DNA from: an uncultured Lachnospiraceae bacterium
GTDB lineage: Bacteria > Bacillota > Clostridia > Lachnospirales > Lachnospiraceae
NCBI GenBank assembly: GCA_910588655.1
Contig: CAJUPJ010000012.1
Location: 25,562 to 89,561, forward strand
Length of the DNA: 64,000 nucleotides
Direction of reading: 5' to 3'
The translations under genes were made by a program, and so were the position numbers. Below the pieces are notes generated by a model. It searched no databases and was not told where the DNA came from. It worked only from the letters and a program-made list of their open reading frames with translations. This document shows, piece after piece, positions 54,040-63,500 of this stretch. How positions within the stretch are numbered: position 1 is the first letter of the stretch; each line of letters opens with the position of its first letter.

Positions 54040-54603
54040 TTAGACAACAAGCGATGTAAGATATGATTTAACATTAGCTTCCTCTTCTTCATCTGTTTCC
54101 TGGGGTGTAACATTGTCTATTTCCCTAAGGAAATTTTTTTCATTATCTAATACTTTGACTTTGTAACTGTCACCCCAGTTATGGACACCATCGCTTAAAT
54201 ATTTTTTTATATACTGGATTTCCTGGTTTTTACTGCTGGCAAGTGCAATAACATATTTATTTCCTACAGTAATAAAATCAAGTAACATGACCTTTTCAGA
54301 AGATGTAACAAGCATATCTGTATAAAGCTGCATTTTGCCATCTGTGTGCTCTTTTATTCTGTTATATGTTTCCCTGTCTGCTGAATGGTATGGAAATGTT
54401 ATAATAAACCTGACAAGGTATTTTGCGCCTGGAAGGACAAACAGGACTGCAATAACGGAGAAAATATTCCTGTTTGACATTTTATTTAATAAAAGCCCGG
54501 CTATAAAAACTGCAAGCCCGGCAGCTGCCATTAATATTACGCCTGTTAATGCCTTCTTTTTCCTGTTATTTATATATCCAAAATCACCCTTTTGTATTTT
54601 CAT
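54040..54603 (-). CDS. Two-helix membrane protein of unknown function
   Basis: Protein of 187 residues. Two adjacent helices (about 20-42, TGVILMAAAGLAVFIAGLLL, and 46-70, NIFSVIAVLFVLPGAKYLVRFI) precede a cytosolic domain of about 115 residues ending in an acidic stretch (PQETDEEEEANVK). Lies between the RsmF-type gene and the RluA-type gene, all on one strand, 12 bases before the latter. No known family recognised; a role linked to RNA modification would be a guess. Confidence 0.6.
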   Translation of the reverse strand: MKIQKGDFGYINNRKKKALTGVILMAAAGLAVFIAGLLLNKMSNRNIFSVIAVLFVLPGAKYLVRFIITFPYHSADRETYNRIKEHTDGKMQLYTDMLVTSSEKVMLLDFITVGNKYVIALASSKNQEIQYIKKYLSDGVHNWGDSYKVKVLDNEKNFLREIDNVTPQETDEEEEANVKSYLTSLVV

Positions 54604-54624
54604 ATTTGTACCCCGTCTTTCTTT

Positions 54625-56046
54625 TTATAACATACGCCACCCGGCATTATATTTATTCTTAAGCCTTCCATGTCCGTCTGCTTTGCCCCACCCAAGCGGA
54701 AAGCCGTCAACATTCACTAGTACCCATCCATTGTAAGAAATATCAATATTTATAGTTTCACCTTTAAGGTATTTTACAATATTAATATCCTGGGATGTAA
54801 GGTTTAAGCTGTTTTTATATGAATAAGGCAATGCTGCAAGTGCAAGCTGGCATGAAGGTTCAAAATGCTTTTTGGCATAACCTGCCAGAAGCCCGTTCTG
54901 CATTACCCTTAAAGAGCTGGTTTCTGGCATTTCCGCATGTACAAGCTGTATTGTGTCATTATGTTTTACTGGATAGTAATTCTTAAAATACTGTTCTGGT
55001 ACAAATTCTTTTATTTCTTCCTGCCAGTTGTTGTTTGTGCTTTCTTTTTTATTGTGTTTCTTTTTTGCCTGCTTAAAATATTGCCTGCCTGTCTGGGAGG
55101 TATTAATATATGGCATGTCCTGCCTGCTTTTCTTTTTAAGAAGTGCTGCAAAATGCCCCTCACCTTTTGCAGTATGCGGGAATATCCTTATACAGTTCTT
55201 AAGCCCGTCACTGCCGTTAGTAAGCATGTCCTGCCTGCCAGGAGAGAAACCTTCATTAAATGGCACGCTGCAGGTTTTCATATCTTTATAGGTATCCATA
55301 AACCATTGTATCATGCCCTCATCTTCTTCAATGGAAAATGTGCATGTTGAATATACAAGGCTTCCGCCTGGTTTAAGCATGTTATAAGCTTTATGTAATA
55401 TATCTTTTTGTATTTCTGCATAATACAACGGGCCTTTGGCAAGCCAGTCTTTAACCATATCAGGTTTGCGCCTAAACATGCCTTCACCTGAACATGGCAC
55501 ATCTAACAGTATTTTATCAAAATATTCTTTAAAATGAAGTGAAAGGCGTGCAGGTGTTTCTGCTGTAACTATGGTATTAAAAGCTCCTGCTGCCTGTAAG
55601 TTTTTAACAAGTGCCGCTGTTCTTGAAACGCTTATATCATTGGCAACAAGCACGCCGCTTCCATTAAGTTTTGATGCTATTGCAACAGACTTTCCTCCAG
55701 GTGCTGCGCATAAATCAAGCACTTTGTCACCTTTATTTATTGGAAGTATGGAAGCAGGGAGCATTGCACTTGGTTCTTGTATATAATACAGCCCTGCAAA
55801 ATAATATGGGTGCTTTGATATTTCTGTTTTACTGGAGTTGTTTATAATAAAACCTGTATCACACCATGGAATTTTTTCTGTGTCAAACGGGCATATTTTC
55901 TCCCAGTCATGCAAGTTAATTTTTGCTGTATTAATTTTAATTGCTGTTAAAGGTTTTCCTGAAAAGCTTTCAAGATACTTTTTATAACCATTTTCCCCCA
56001 ATAGTGCTTTCATTTTGATACAGTATTTTTCTGGAAGTGGAAACAT
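54625..56046 (-). CDS. RsmF/RsmB-type rRNA (cytosine-C5) methyltransferase
   Basis: SAM-dependent m5C methyltransferase of the NOL1/NOP2/sun family, 473 residues, resembling RsmF (YebU) with a C-terminal PUA-like part. Motifs: SAM-binding DLCAAPGGKS, motif IV DVPCSGEGMFRR with the release cysteine, motif VI YSTCTFSIEEDEG with the catalytic cysteine. The C-terminal 150 residues (from KEFVPEQYFKNYY) match the RNA-binding extension of the family. Modifies 16S rRNA by inference. Confidence 0.92.
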   Translation of the reverse strand: MFPLPEKYCIKMKALLGENGYKKYLESFSGKPLTAIKINTAKINLHDWEKICPFDTEKIPWCDTGFIINNSSKTEISKHPYYFAGLYYIQEPSAMLPASILPINKGDKVLDLCAAPGGKSVAIASKLNGSGVLVANDISVSRTAALVKNLQAAGAFNTIVTAETPARLSLHFKEYFDKILLDVPCSGEGMFRRKPDMVKDWLAKGPLYYAEIQKDILHKAYNMLKPGGSLVYSTCTFSIEEDEGMIQWFMDTYKDMKTCSVPFNEGFSPGRQDMLTNGSDGLKNCIRIFPHTAKGEGHFAALLKKKSRQDMPYINTSQTGRQYFKQAKKKHNKKESTNNNWQEEIKEFVPEQYFKNYYPVKHNDTIQLVHAEMPETSSLRVMQNGLLAGYAKKHFEPSCQLALAALPYSYKNSLNLTSQDINIVKYLKGETINIDISYNGWVLVNVDGFPLGWGKADGHGRLKNKYNAGWRML

Positions 56047-56061
56047 TATAAAACTCCTATC

Positions 56062-56892
56062 TTATAAATCCATAAACCTGCCTGCAACTGACTGTATGCT
56101 TTGTGCATGGTATGTTTCAGACAGCATGTCAAGCTGTTTGTTAAATCTTTTTAAAAGTGCCATATCATCTTTTTTGTATATATCAAAAAATTCATTTTGT
56201 ATTTTGGTTACTTCACGTTCATTAGCTATATGGTAAAGGTTTTCGATATTATTTAAAATATTGGTTATAATATTTGCTTTCTGCCTGTTGGAATTCTGTG
56301 CGTCCATAATTTCATCCCTGACCGAAGCCATTTCATGGTCAAGTGCCTCAACTGCATCCGATGCCCTTAAAAGGCGGTCTTTTAATTCATCAGGCATATT
56401 TTCTTTATATTTATATTGAAGTGAATGTTCTATTGTTGACCAGAAGTTCATTGCAAGTGTACGTATCTGTATTTCAGCTTCAATGTTTTTAGGACCTTTT
56501 ATAGTCTGGACTGTGTAATAGACTATTATATGGTAACTTCTGTAACCGCTGGGTTTGCTTTGTGTTATATAATCCTTTTCCCTTTTTACTATCATGTCAC
56601 TGCGTTTGTGTATAATATCAACAACTGTATCAATATCTTCAACAAACTGGCAGATTATGCGTACCCCGGCAATGTCTTCTATCTTTGCTTCTATGTCTTC
56701 AATATCTATACCTTTACGGTGTGCTTTATCAAGAATACTTGAAATTCTTTTAACCCTTCCCGAAACGGATTCTATAGGGGAATACATTCTTGCATCCTGG
56801 TATTCCTGCTTTACATGTGTAAATTTTACCACAAGTTCATCTACCGCAAGACGGTAAGGGTCTAACATTTCCCTCCAAAGTTGTGTTTCCAT
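56062..56892 (-). CDS. relQ: Small alarmone synthetase (GTP pyrophosphokinase)
   Basis: Synthesises (p)ppGpp without a hydrolase domain; 276 residues, slightly longer than the usual 210-260. RelA/SpoT synthetase motifs are present: VSGRVKRISSILDKA, EDIAGVRIICQ, QSKPSGYRSYHIIVYY and EIQIRTLAMNFWSTIEHSLQYK. The C-terminal helical tail fits the tetramerising part of RelQ (SAS1). No HD hydrolase domain precedes it. Confidence 0.9.
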   Translation of the reverse strand: METQLWREMLDPYRLAVDELVVKFTHVKQEYQDARMYSPIESVSGRVKRISSILDKAHRKGIDIEDIEAKIEDIAGVRIICQFVEDIDTVVDIIHKRSDMIVKREKDYITQSKPSGYRSYHIIVYYTVQTIKGPKNIEAEIQIRTLAMNFWSTIEHSLQYKYKENMPDELKDRLLRASDAVEALDHEMASVRDEIMDAQNSNRQKANIITNILNNIENLYHIANEREVTKIQNEFFDIYKKDDMALLKRFNKQLDMLSETYHAQSIQSVAGRFMDL

Positions 56893-56960
56893 GTTTACCC
56901 CGTTTCTGCGCTATGTTTACGAAATCTGTGTATTTGTGCCATATAGCGCAAGGGCACAAA

Positions 56961-57602
56961 TTACTTGTTCTTTGCAGATAAATATTCCAGCAGGCAATAA
57001 GGGTTTAAACTGGTTTCTTTTTCTGCCTGGTTAATATATATTCCAAAGTGTAAATGTACATCAAACTGTCCTTTTGTCCCTTCAGGCCCATATCCGGTAT
57101 TTCCCATATATCCTATAATATCACCTGCATGGACATGTTTGCCTTCTTCTATGCCATCTTCGTAATGGTCAAGATGCGCATAATAGTAATAAATCCCTGA
57201 ACTGCTTCTTATGCCAAGACGGTATCCGCCCAGTTCAAGCCATCCTTTCTTTTCTATAATTCCATCAGAAACAGACCTTATTTTAAGGCAGCCTGGCTGG
57301 TTTAATGAGGACATTATATCTATACCTTCGTGTTTCCTGTCACCTCCGTATGTCCTTCCTGTGCCATAACCATCTTCAAAATAATATTCTGTTTTGCCAG
57401 GACATACTGGGAAATATTCCATTTCATTTATAAGGTCTGTGGCATACTCCCCGGCATTTTCCTTTTCAAGCTGTGTGCGTATATTGGTTTTGCAATTCAT
57501 TTCTTCTTTCCATTGTACACAATAGAATATACATGAAATTGTGATAAAAACCAATATTGCATAAATGACAATTTTTACTCTCTGGATTCTATTATTCTTC
57601 AT
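56961..57602 (-). CDS. Membrane-anchored M23 peptidase
   Basis: LytM/M23-type zinc endopeptidase of 213 residues. One N-terminal membrane helix (IVIYAILVFITISCIFYCV) is followed by the peptidase domain with KHEGIDI (zinc H and D) and HLHFGI (HxH), both zinc motifs complete. It would cut peptidoglycan cross-links outside the membrane. Spore-forming Clostridia carry related SpoIIQ-type M23 proteins; this protein is shorter and its motifs are complete, so an active role is more likely than a scaffold. Confidence 0.88.
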   Translation of the reverse strand: MKNNRIQRVKIVIYAILVFITISCIFYCVQWKEEMNCKTNIRTQLEKENAGEYATDLINEMEYFPVCPGKTEYYFEDGYGTGRTYGGDRKHEGIDIMSSLNQPGCLKIRSVSDGIIEKKGWLELGGYRLGIRSSSGIYYYYAHLDHYEDGIEEGKHVHAGDIIGYMGNTGYGPEGTKGQFDVHLHFGIYINQAEKETSLNPYCLLEYLSAKNK

Positions 57603-57646
57603 ATAACAGGTATATGTACCAGATATATAAAAAGAACAATAGTATT

Positions 57647-58441
57647 TTATAAATTACGTGACTTGTCTGCACATGCTTTCATACATTCCATAATACTGCT
57701 TCTAAAACCTGTTTTTTCAAGTATTCTTACAGCTTCTATTGTTGTGCCTGCTGGTGAGCATACCATGTCTTTTAATTCGCCAGGGTGTTTTCCTGTTTCA
57801 AGTACCATTTTGGCACTTCCAAGCACTGACTGGGCGGCAAACTGGTATGCCTGTGCCCTTGGCATGCCTTCTGCAACTGCTGCATCTGCCATAGCTTCTA
57901 TAAACATAAATACATATGCTGGTGAACTGCCGCTTGTAGCAATTACTGCATCCATCAGGCTTTCTTTTATAACTTCTGCCTTGCCAAATGAATTAAGCAG
58001 TTCCAGGACACTTTCAAGCTCTTTGTCTTTTATATTGCTGCCAGGGCAGACTGCTGTAATGCCTTCACCTACAAGTGCAGGTGTATTTGGCATTGTCCTT
58101 ATAATTTTACGGCAGCTGCCAAATGCGTTTTCAACCCATTCTATAGATTTGCCTGCTGCAATAGTTATAATTATCTGGCTTTCCTTTGCTTCTACATCTT
58201 TTATTTCATCAATAACCTGTTGGTAGTAAACTGGCTTGACAGCCAGGAAAAGAAAGTCTGCCAGGGCAGTTTCCCTGTTGTCTAATGTGGTTTTAATGCC
58301 AAATTCTGCTGCCACTTTTGTAATAGTTTTATTAGTTGCAGCAGAAGCAATTATTTCTTCTTTTTTGGCAATGCCATTACGGAGTATGCCACCTATCATT
58401 GCCTGTGCCATATTGCCTGCACCAATAAATCCAATCTTCAT
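57647..58441 (-). CDS. proC: Pyrroline-5-carboxylate reductase
   Basis: Last step of proline synthesis: NAD(P)H-dependent reduction of pyrroline-5-carboxylate. Protein of 264 residues, typical. N-terminal Rossmann motif GFIGAGNMAQAMIGG, central RTMPNTPALVGEG and the C-terminal signature SGSSPAYVFMFIEAMADAAV with PAGTTIEAV. proA and proB are not nearby. Confidence 0.95.
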   Translation of the reverse strand: MKIGFIGAGNMAQAMIGGILRNGIAKKEEIIASAATNKTITKVAAEFGIKTTLDNRETALADFLFLAVKPVYYQQVIDEIKDVEAKESQIIITIAAGKSIEWVENAFGSCRKIIRTMPNTPALVGEGITAVCPGSNIKDKELESVLELLNSFGKAEVIKESLMDAVIATSGSSPAYVFMFIEAMADAAVAEGMPRAQAYQFAAQSVLGSAKMVLETGKHPGELKDMVCSPAGTTIEAVRILEKTGFRSSIMECMKACADKSRNL

Positions 58442-58494
58442 ATTAATCCTCTTTTCTGTGATGTTTTTAATCTATATACCTTATAAGTTCTATT

Positions 58495-59910
58495 TTACCA
58501 CTTTTTTAGTTCCATTGCATTTAAAAATTTATCCTGGAATGATTTTTCGTTAGCAAGTTCTATATGTTTTGTTTCTGTGGCATATTTTAATGCAAGTTCC
58601 CTGGAACTTTGGGCAAGCAAAGCCTGTGCAGCACCATTTCCAGCAGCGTTTCCTATAAATTCTATATTATCTGTACCAGGATAGAGCCCTATAAGGACAG
58701 CCTGTTTTGGATGTATAAATTTGCCAAATACTCCTGCAATTTTTACTTCATCAATATCATAAAGTGTAATGCCGGCAGTTTCAAGCAGGACTCCGGCTGC
58801 TGCCTGTATAGCGGCTTTTGCAAGCTGTATATTTCTTATATCTTTTTGTGTGATTATTATATCCTGGTGGCAGCTGTTGCATTGCTGTTTATTATACAAA
58901 TCGTTTTTTCCATAAAATACAAAGTAGTTTCCTTCGCTGTTTTTATGAATTCTTTCTGCAATACCTGGTTTAACACCGTTTTCCAGGGCTTCTTCCTTGC
59001 ACATAAGGTAGCCGTCTGGTTTTAATATACCAGCTTTTAATAGTTCTGCTATGGCATCTACAAGCCCGGAGCCGCATATGCCCTTTGGAATAAGGCTGTC
59101 CTGTAAAGTATTACTGCTGGTATTACTATTAATATCTATAACATCAATAATTATATTGCCAGCCAGCTTGTTTATTTTAATTCCATTTATTGCACCATTG
59201 CCAGCCCTTATCCCGCACTTTACGCCTTTTCCTTCAAAGGCAGGGCCTGCGGCAGCAGAACAGGCATATATATTTCCCCTGTTATTTAGTATTATTTCTG
59301 CATTAGTACCTATATCAATGGCAAGCTGTATTTTATCTGCCTGGTAAAGCTTCTGGTTACATATAACTGATACAGCATCTGCTCCTGTATGTGCTGCTAT
59401 TCCTGGCATTACGTATATATTTATATCTGGAAATCTTTTAAACCCATTTTTTTCTCCTTTTAAACTGGCGCTTCCAGTGTATGCAGTTTTAAATGGTGTA
59501 CCTGCCATGCCACTTAAATCTTTGCCAAGGAATAAATGGCACATTGTTGTATTACCTGTAACCACCATCTCTGTAATCTTATCACTGGTACATATGCCAT
59601 TGATTAACCGTTCTATAATATCTTCTGCCTGGGTGGTTATAATATTATGCAGGAGGCATGCTTTTCCCATGTTAGAATTCATAATACGCATCATAACATC
59701 TGCGCCATATTTTGTTTGTCTGTTAGTTTCAGTGATATTTCCACAGTATTTCTTATTACCAAGGGAAAAAAGGCTGGCAGCAATAGTAGTAGTGCCAATG
59801 TCCATTGCTACGCCATAATACCCGCTGTATTCCAGGCATACATTATTATCCTGGTTTGTAATTATGGCTTCTTTTTCTGGATTGTATGGGTTACTGCGTA
59901 TTATTACCAT
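58495..59910 (-). CDS. ASKHA-domain protein related to corrinoid activators, lacking a ferredoxin domain
   Basis: Protein of 471 residues of the RACo/RamA-like (DUF4445) type. Two ASKHA nucleotide-binding signatures are seen: YGVAMDIGTTTIAASLF near residue 33 and LAIDIGTNAEIIL near 195; MPGIAAHTGADAVS and GICGSGLVDAIAELL are also family-typical. Family members reactivate corrinoid proteins using ATP and an N-terminal 2Fe-2S ferredoxin domain; here the protein starts almost at the ASKHA domain, so that domain is missing. Cobalamin genes elsewhere in the window fit such a role but do not prove it. Confidence 0.8.
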   Translation of the reverse strand: MVIIRSNPYNPEKEAIITNQDNNVCLEYSGYYGVAMDIGTTTIAASLFSLGNKKYCGNITETNRQTKYGADVMMRIMNSNMGKACLLHNIITTQAEDIIERLINGICTSDKITEMVVTGNTTMCHLFLGKDLSGMAGTPFKTAYTGSASLKGEKNGFKRFPDINIYVMPGIAAHTGADAVSVICNQKLYQADKIQLAIDIGTNAEIILNNRGNIYACSAAAGPAFEGKGVKCGIRAGNGAINGIKINKLAGNIIIDVIDINSNTSSNTLQDSLIPKGICGSGLVDAIAELLKAGILKPDGYLMCKEEALENGVKPGIAERIHKNSEGNYFVFYGKNDLYNKQQCNSCHQDIIITQKDIRNIQLAKAAIQAAAGVLLETAGITLYDIDEVKIAGVFGKFIHPKQAVLIGLYPGTDNIEFIGNAAGNGAAQALLAQSSRELALKYATETKHIELANEKSFQDKFLNAMELKKW

Positions 59911-59938
59911 ATAAAACCCCTTGCCTTTCTTTTATAAA

Positions 59939-59966
59939 TTAAAAAGAACCATCCTCCGATGGTTCT
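59939..59966 (-). terminator. Terminator after rny
   Basis: On the minus strand, stem GAACCATC/GATGGTTC with a four-base loop followed by TTTTTAATTT; it separates rny from the ASKHA gene. Confidence 0.85.
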
Positions 59967-59995
59967 TTTCTGCTCATGTTTACAGGCTATTGTGT

Positions 59996-61561
59996 CTATT
60001 TAGCATAATCTGTAACCCTGGATTCTCTGATAACATTAACCTTAATCTGTCCTGGGTATTTCAATTCATCCTCAATTTGTTTAGAAATATCCCTTGCAAG
60101 CAGAACCATGTCGTCATCTGTTACCTTATCGGGAACAACCATAACCCTTACTTCACGTCCTGCCTGGATGGCAAATGATTTATCAACTCCTTTAAAGCTG
60201 TTGGAAATATCTTCTAATTGTTTTAATCTGTTTGTATATGTTTCTAAAGTTTCCCTGCGTGCACCAGGGCGTGCTGCGGAAATAGTATCAGCAGCTTGTA
60301 CAATGCAGGCAATAAGAGTCTCTGGTTCAGTATCACCATGATGTGATTCCACAGAATTTATAACAACCGCGGACTCTTTATATTTGCGGCATAATTCAGC
60401 TCCAATCTGGACATGTGTACCTTCCATCTCCTGGTCAACTGACTTGCCAATATCATGCAACAGACCAGCTCTTTTAGCCATTCTTGTGTCAACACCTATC
60501 TCCCCTGCAATAAGCCCTGCCAGATGGGCTACTTCAATAGAGTGTTTAAGGGCATTCTGGCCATAGCTGGTTCTAAATTTCATTCTTCCTAACAAACGAA
60601 TAAGTTCTGGATTTATACCGTGAACTCCTACTTCAAGAGTAGCAGCCTCCCCCTCCTCACGAATCATTGACTCAACTTCTCTCTGAGCCTTTTCAACCAT
60701 TTCCTCAATTCTAGCTGGATGAATTCTTCCATCAACAATAAGTTTCTCAAGAGCAATCCTTGCTATTTCTCTTCTGACTCCGTCAAAACCTGATAAAACT
60801 ACCGCTTCTGGTGTGTCATCAATAATAAGGTTTACACCTGTAAGAGTTTCTAAAGTCCTGATATTACGTCCTTCTCTTCCGATAATTCTACCTTTCATTT
60901 CATCATTAGGAAGCTGTACAACAGAAATTGTAGTCTCTGCAACATGGTCAGCAGCACAGCGCTGGATTGCGTTGACAACATAGTCCTTTGCTCTCTTGTC
61001 AGCTTCTTCTTTGGCTTTTCTGTCAAGTTCTTTTATAAGAACAGCAGTTTCATGTTTTACGTCTTCTTCAACAGATTTTAATAGATATTCCTTTGCTTGT
61101 TCGGTGGTCAGGCCAGAGATTTTTTCAAGTTCCTGTAAATGACTGCTTTTTATAGTTTCGACTTCCTGCATCTGCTTATCTAATTCAGCAATTTTTACAT
61201 TTAACTTAGCTTCTTTCTTCTCTAATGCATCTGACTTTTTATCCAGGATTTCCTCTTTCGATAATACTCTCTTTTCATACCGCTGTATTTCTGCCCGCCG
61301 TTCCTTGGATTCGTGTTCAATCTCGTTTTTAGTACGGATTGCTTCCTCCTTGGCTTCGAGCAGTGCTTCACGCTTTTTTGTTTCAGCAGTCCTTAAGGCT
61401 TCATCAATTATGTTTCTTGCCTTTTCGTCTGCATTGCCAATTTTAGCTTCTTCCACTTCTTTATATTGCTTTATAGAAACTGACTTGGTAATAAGCGCAG
61501 TTGCAATAACCGCAGCTAATAGAACCACAATGGCTATAATTACTTTAACAACCATTGGCAT
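59996..61561 (-). CDS. rny: Ribonuclease Y
   Basis: Membrane-bound endoribonuclease that starts mRNA decay in Firmicutes; 521 residues, the standard length. Order: N-terminal membrane helix (VVKVIIAIVVLLAAVIATALI), long coiled coil (about 30-190), KH domain (MKGRIIGREGRNIRTLE) and HD domain (HSIEVAHLAGLIAGE, LLHDIGKSVDQE, SHHGDTEPET). GGAGG lies 12 bases before the ATG inside a small GGAG/CTCC hairpin that could hide the ribosome binding site; a second ATG lies two codons downstream. Confidence 0.96.
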   Translation of the reverse strand: MPMVVKVIIAIVVLLAAVIATALITKSVSIKQYKEVEEAKIGNADEKARNIIDEALRTAETKKREALLEAKEEAIRTKNEIEHESKERRAEIQRYEKRVLSKEEILDKKSDALEKKEAKLNVKIAELDKQMQEVETIKSSHLQELEKISGLTTEQAKEYLLKSVEEDVKHETAVLIKELDRKAKEEADKRAKDYVVNAIQRCAADHVAETTISVVQLPNDEMKGRIIGREGRNIRTLETLTGVNLIIDDTPEAVVLSGFDGVRREIARIALEKLIVDGRIHPARIEEMVEKAQREVESMIREEGEAATLEVGVHGINPELIRLLGRMKFRTSYGQNALKHSIEVAHLAGLIAGEIGVDTRMAKRAGLLHDIGKSVDQEMEGTHVQIGAELCRKYKESAVVINSVESHHGDTEPETLIACIVQAADTISAARPGARRETLETYTNRLKQLEDISNSFKGVDKSFAIQAGREVRVMVVPDKVTDDDMVLLARDISKQIEDELKYPGQIKVNVIRESRVTDYAK

Positions 61562-61653
61562 CGAACAGGAGCACCTCCTTATTTTTATTCATTGCACATA
61601 GTACAACACATCAATTCTATACTTTTTATGCGAATATGTCAAGCTTATGGCAG

Positions 61654-62142
61654 TATTCTTTCCAGTTATTCTTTGTTGGATGACGGACGCAGGGTTTCTA
61701 TGTCCAGGCTGAATATTATTATATGATGGGGCACGCTTGCGCTGTGATGTAATGTCATTTAGTTAAGAAAAGATGTTTAAAAATTATGTATATTGGGTCT
61801 GCTGGCAAATCCAAAGTGCCTTCCATGAAAAAAGCACGCTTCCGCTTGAACTCGCACGCAATGGTGCATAAAGCCCCTATGTTCCTACGGAACATTTAAT
61901 ACGGGGCTTAAGCACCAGCGGCTTCGTACAGCTTTTTCATGGAAGCACGTTTGGAATTTGCCAGCCAGCTTACACTTTGGTAATTTATAAAATATTTTCC
62001 GCCTAAACTCTTAACTAAATGACATTGTGCTGTGTGGACTGGAGTGCCCCTGGCATGGAATAATATTTAGCCTGGATATTTGAACCCCTGCTGTTACCAC
62101 AAGAATTACAAAAACAAAATAAGTATTACAACTGGAAATTAT
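61654..62142. repeat. Nested-palindrome repeat, copy C
   Basis: About 489 bp, the largest member. Ends are diverged: TTCTTTCCAGTTATTC at the left and GTATTACAACTGGAAATTAT at the right. Tiers include AATGTCATTTAGTTAAGA and its perfect complement TCTTAACTAAATGACATT, then CTGGCAAATCCAAA...TTCCATGAAAAA with its near-complement, then GCCCCTATGTTCC/GGAACA...GGGGC. GGATGACGGACG and GCACGCTTCCGCT...GTGCATAAAGCCC match copy B. The gene-free stretch 61562-62289 is mostly this element plus copy E. Confidence 0.85.
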
Positions 62143-62345
62143 GGTGGTGATTTAGACGAACGGAATATTATTAGCAGTTTTTTTGTAATAATGTGATGTT
62201 TATGTAACTGCAACTTTTTTACCATGCAGTAAGTGGCTGGCAGAATAATTTCCTGCATCTGGCACAGAAACCGTCCGTTTTTACACAAATTAATATGGAC
62301 TATATATTTGTTCCTGTGTTGCATAAAGCCCATGTAATACAGGCA
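62143..62345. repeat. Probable fifth repeat copy (E), running into the MATE 3' end
   Basis: The complement of 62258-62278 reads ACGGACGGTTTCTGTGCCAG, identical to copy B near 21764. CATAAAGCCCATGTA at 62331-62345 is identical to another part of copy B and lies within the last codons of the MATE remnant. Boundaries are uncertain. Confidence 0.5.
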
Positions 62346-63500
62346 TTCCTATTATTAAGGCAAGCAGGGTAGTGCATATATCTGCCCCGGTCTGTGCATA
62401 TAAAAGACCAGTAAGCCCCCATAAATGGTTAAATAAGTATAAAAATGGGATATTAAACAGGCATTGGCGTCCAAGGTTTATTAGCATTGCCATAAATGGG
62501 ACTACCCATGCATACGCCCGTAAAAAGGATATACCTGTACCAGGCACAGTATAGTGCCGGATATTATAGTAAATTTCAGTGCGGAAACCATTCTTTTAAT
62601 ATTTCTTGCACCATAGTTATATCCGGCAAAAGGCATATATCCTGAAACATAACCTACTGTAATCATATATACCATGCTTATTAGTTTTCCAGCGACACCA
62701 TATGCTGAAATTACATAATCACCATAACCTGCTGCCAGGTTATTTAAAATAATATTAGAGAAACTCATGATAACCTGGGATATGGAGTTTGGCATTCCTA
62801 TTTTTAATACTTCTTTAAATATCCTGGAGCTTGGACGGAAGTCACAGGGTTTTATTGATAATGTAGTTTTTCCTTTAATAGATACCATAAGATAATAAAC
62901 TACAGCAAAAAAGTTTCCGGTAACTGTTGCCCATGCTGCACCAGCAGCACCCTGGTGCAGTACCAGTATAAATAAAGGGTCTAATGCAATATTCAGTACT
63001 GTTCCAATTATCATTCCGGTAACTGCTTCTTTTCCCTGCCCCTCTGCACGCAGCAGGGAAGGAAGTATAATCTGTAAAGCCATTATAAAACAAAATCCAA
63101 TAATTACACGGAGATATGCTTTTGTAGGTGCTGCTGTATCTGCACCTGCCCCCAGTACGTGAAGGATTGGGTTCATAAACAGAAAGCATAAAGCTGTCAT
63201 AATTAATGTAAGTCCAACAGATACATACACTGAAACAGAACTTGTTCTTCTTGCTTCATCTTCTTTTCCTGCACCAAGGCAGCGTGAAATATAAGATGGA
63301 GCGCTATTTCCAAAAATATTGCCAATAGCCTGGATTACCATAAAAACGGGAAATGCCAGTGAAACAGCCCCTAATTGCACAGGGTCATCCATAAGCCCGG
63401 TAAAATATGTATCTGTAAGGTTATAGACCAGGGATGCTATTGTAGATAAAACTGTAGGAACAGATAAAGTTAAAATTGCTTTTGGAAATGGATTATACAC
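62290..63500 (-). pseudogene. MATE-family efflux transporter, internally deleted and frameshifted
   Basis: The first 300 or so codons match MATE (MepA-like) transporters (PTVLSTIASLVYNLTDTYFTG, then about nine helices, ending SALKFTIISGTILCLV). The C-terminal helices continue in another frame (LRAYAWVVPFMAMLINLGRQCLFNIPFLYLFNHLWGLTGLLYAQTGADI). Roughly 60 codons usually found between these parts are missing, so a deletion near 62545 removed part of helices 9-10 and shifted the frame. The start is a GTG at 63500 that overlaps the TetR remnant. Not functional as an exporter. Confidence 0.8.
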
